From the NCBI GenBank assembly GCA_009823505.1, contig VZQC01001008.1, positions 3,227,526 to 3,291,525 of the forward strand: a DNA stretch of 64,000 nucleotides, given 5' to 3'. Numbering within the stretch: the stretch's first letter is position 1; every line of letters begins with the position of its first letter. Source of the DNA: Rhizomys pruinosus (Eukaryota > Chordata > Mammalia > Rodentia > Spalacidae). A program made the position numbers and the translations under genes. The notes under the pieces are model-generated. The model saw only the letters and a program-made list of their open reading frames with translations. It searched no databases and was not told the DNA's origin. Shown here piece after piece: positions 63,860-64,000 of the stretch.

Positions 63860-64000
63860 TTTGATAGCTTTCCGAAAATTTACTTTTTGACGATTTTATA
63901 CATGCATACAATATATCTTGATTAATTATCCACCCCCAGTTGCCCCTCCCGTTCCTCCACACCCCCTTGAATATGTCTCCTACCTTTATGTCCTCATCTC
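63860..64000 (-). mobile_element. Second copy of the L1 3' UTR fragment (cut by window end)
   Basis: Identical to 59401-59541. Confidence 0.6.

Larger units (their letters stand above)
29359..64000 (+). other. KLF13: KLF13 intron 1, 5' part (continues beyond the window)
   Basis: No downstream stretch in any frame encodes KLF finger 2 or 3, so the acceptor and exon 2 must lie past 64000. A KLF13 first intron of tens of kilobases agrees with what is known of the gene in other mammals. The intron holds SINEs, an L1 3' end, MLT1-like relics and long SINE-poor tracts, listed separately. No other gene could be supported inside it. Confidence 0.85.
62510..64000. repeat. 4459-bp tandem duplication, second copy (cut by window end)
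   Basis: Identical by eye to 58051-59541. All SINEs and the L1 piece inside are repeated at the same spacing. Confidence 0.95.

Noticed and set aside
29359..64000. Search for KLF13 exon 2 (fingers 2 and 3)
   Set aside because: No frame in the window shows the finger 2 or 3 pattern, so the exon must lie downstream.

Overview
This is mammalian nuclear DNA from a rodent, almost certainly a muroid. It is dense in 7SL-derived B1 SINEs and tRNA-derived B2 SINEs. It also holds B4-like SINEs, rodent-type L1 3' ends, MLT1-like LTR relics and many microsatellites. The B1 and B2 consensus sequences seen here do not look like those of Mus or Rattus as I remember them, so a cricetid, spalacid or similar lineage is more likely; I cannot name the species.

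Only one protein-coding gene is recognisable: KLF13, a Sp1/KLF-family zinc-finger transcription factor, on the + strand. Its first coding exon (28767-29358) lies inside a CpG island spanning about 27300-30200. The exon ends at a consensus GT donor inside the first zinc finger. The exon that would carry fingers 2 and 3 is not in the window, so 29359-64000 is read as the 5' part of KLF13 intron 1. Positions 1 to about 27300 are the 5' flank, with no gene I can support.

Layout: 1-5200, flank with microsatellites and B1s; 5200-10460, old repeats and unique DNA; 10464-10642, a 43-bp minisatellite; 11900-26400, a very SINE-rich block with nested insertions and L1 3' ends; 26400-27300, unique; 27300-30200, CpG island, promoter and exon 1; 30200-31700, unique proximal intron with a strong G-quadruplex motif; 31700-37000, SINE-rich intron; 37000-58000, intron with long SINE-poor stretches, a 217-bp tandem duplication and a 120-bp CA/CG tract; 58051-64000, a 4459-bp tandem duplication whose second copy runs off the window.

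No exotic gene system was found. The points of real interest are structural: the B1-bounded 4459-bp duplication (or assembly error), a B2 subfamily defined by a 17-bp internal duplication, a 328-bp duplication with both ends inside SINEs, a minisatellite with dimeric higher-order structure, and a perfect 16-bp hairpin. Repeat boundaries were read by eye and are good to about 5-15 bases unless a target-site duplication is quoted.
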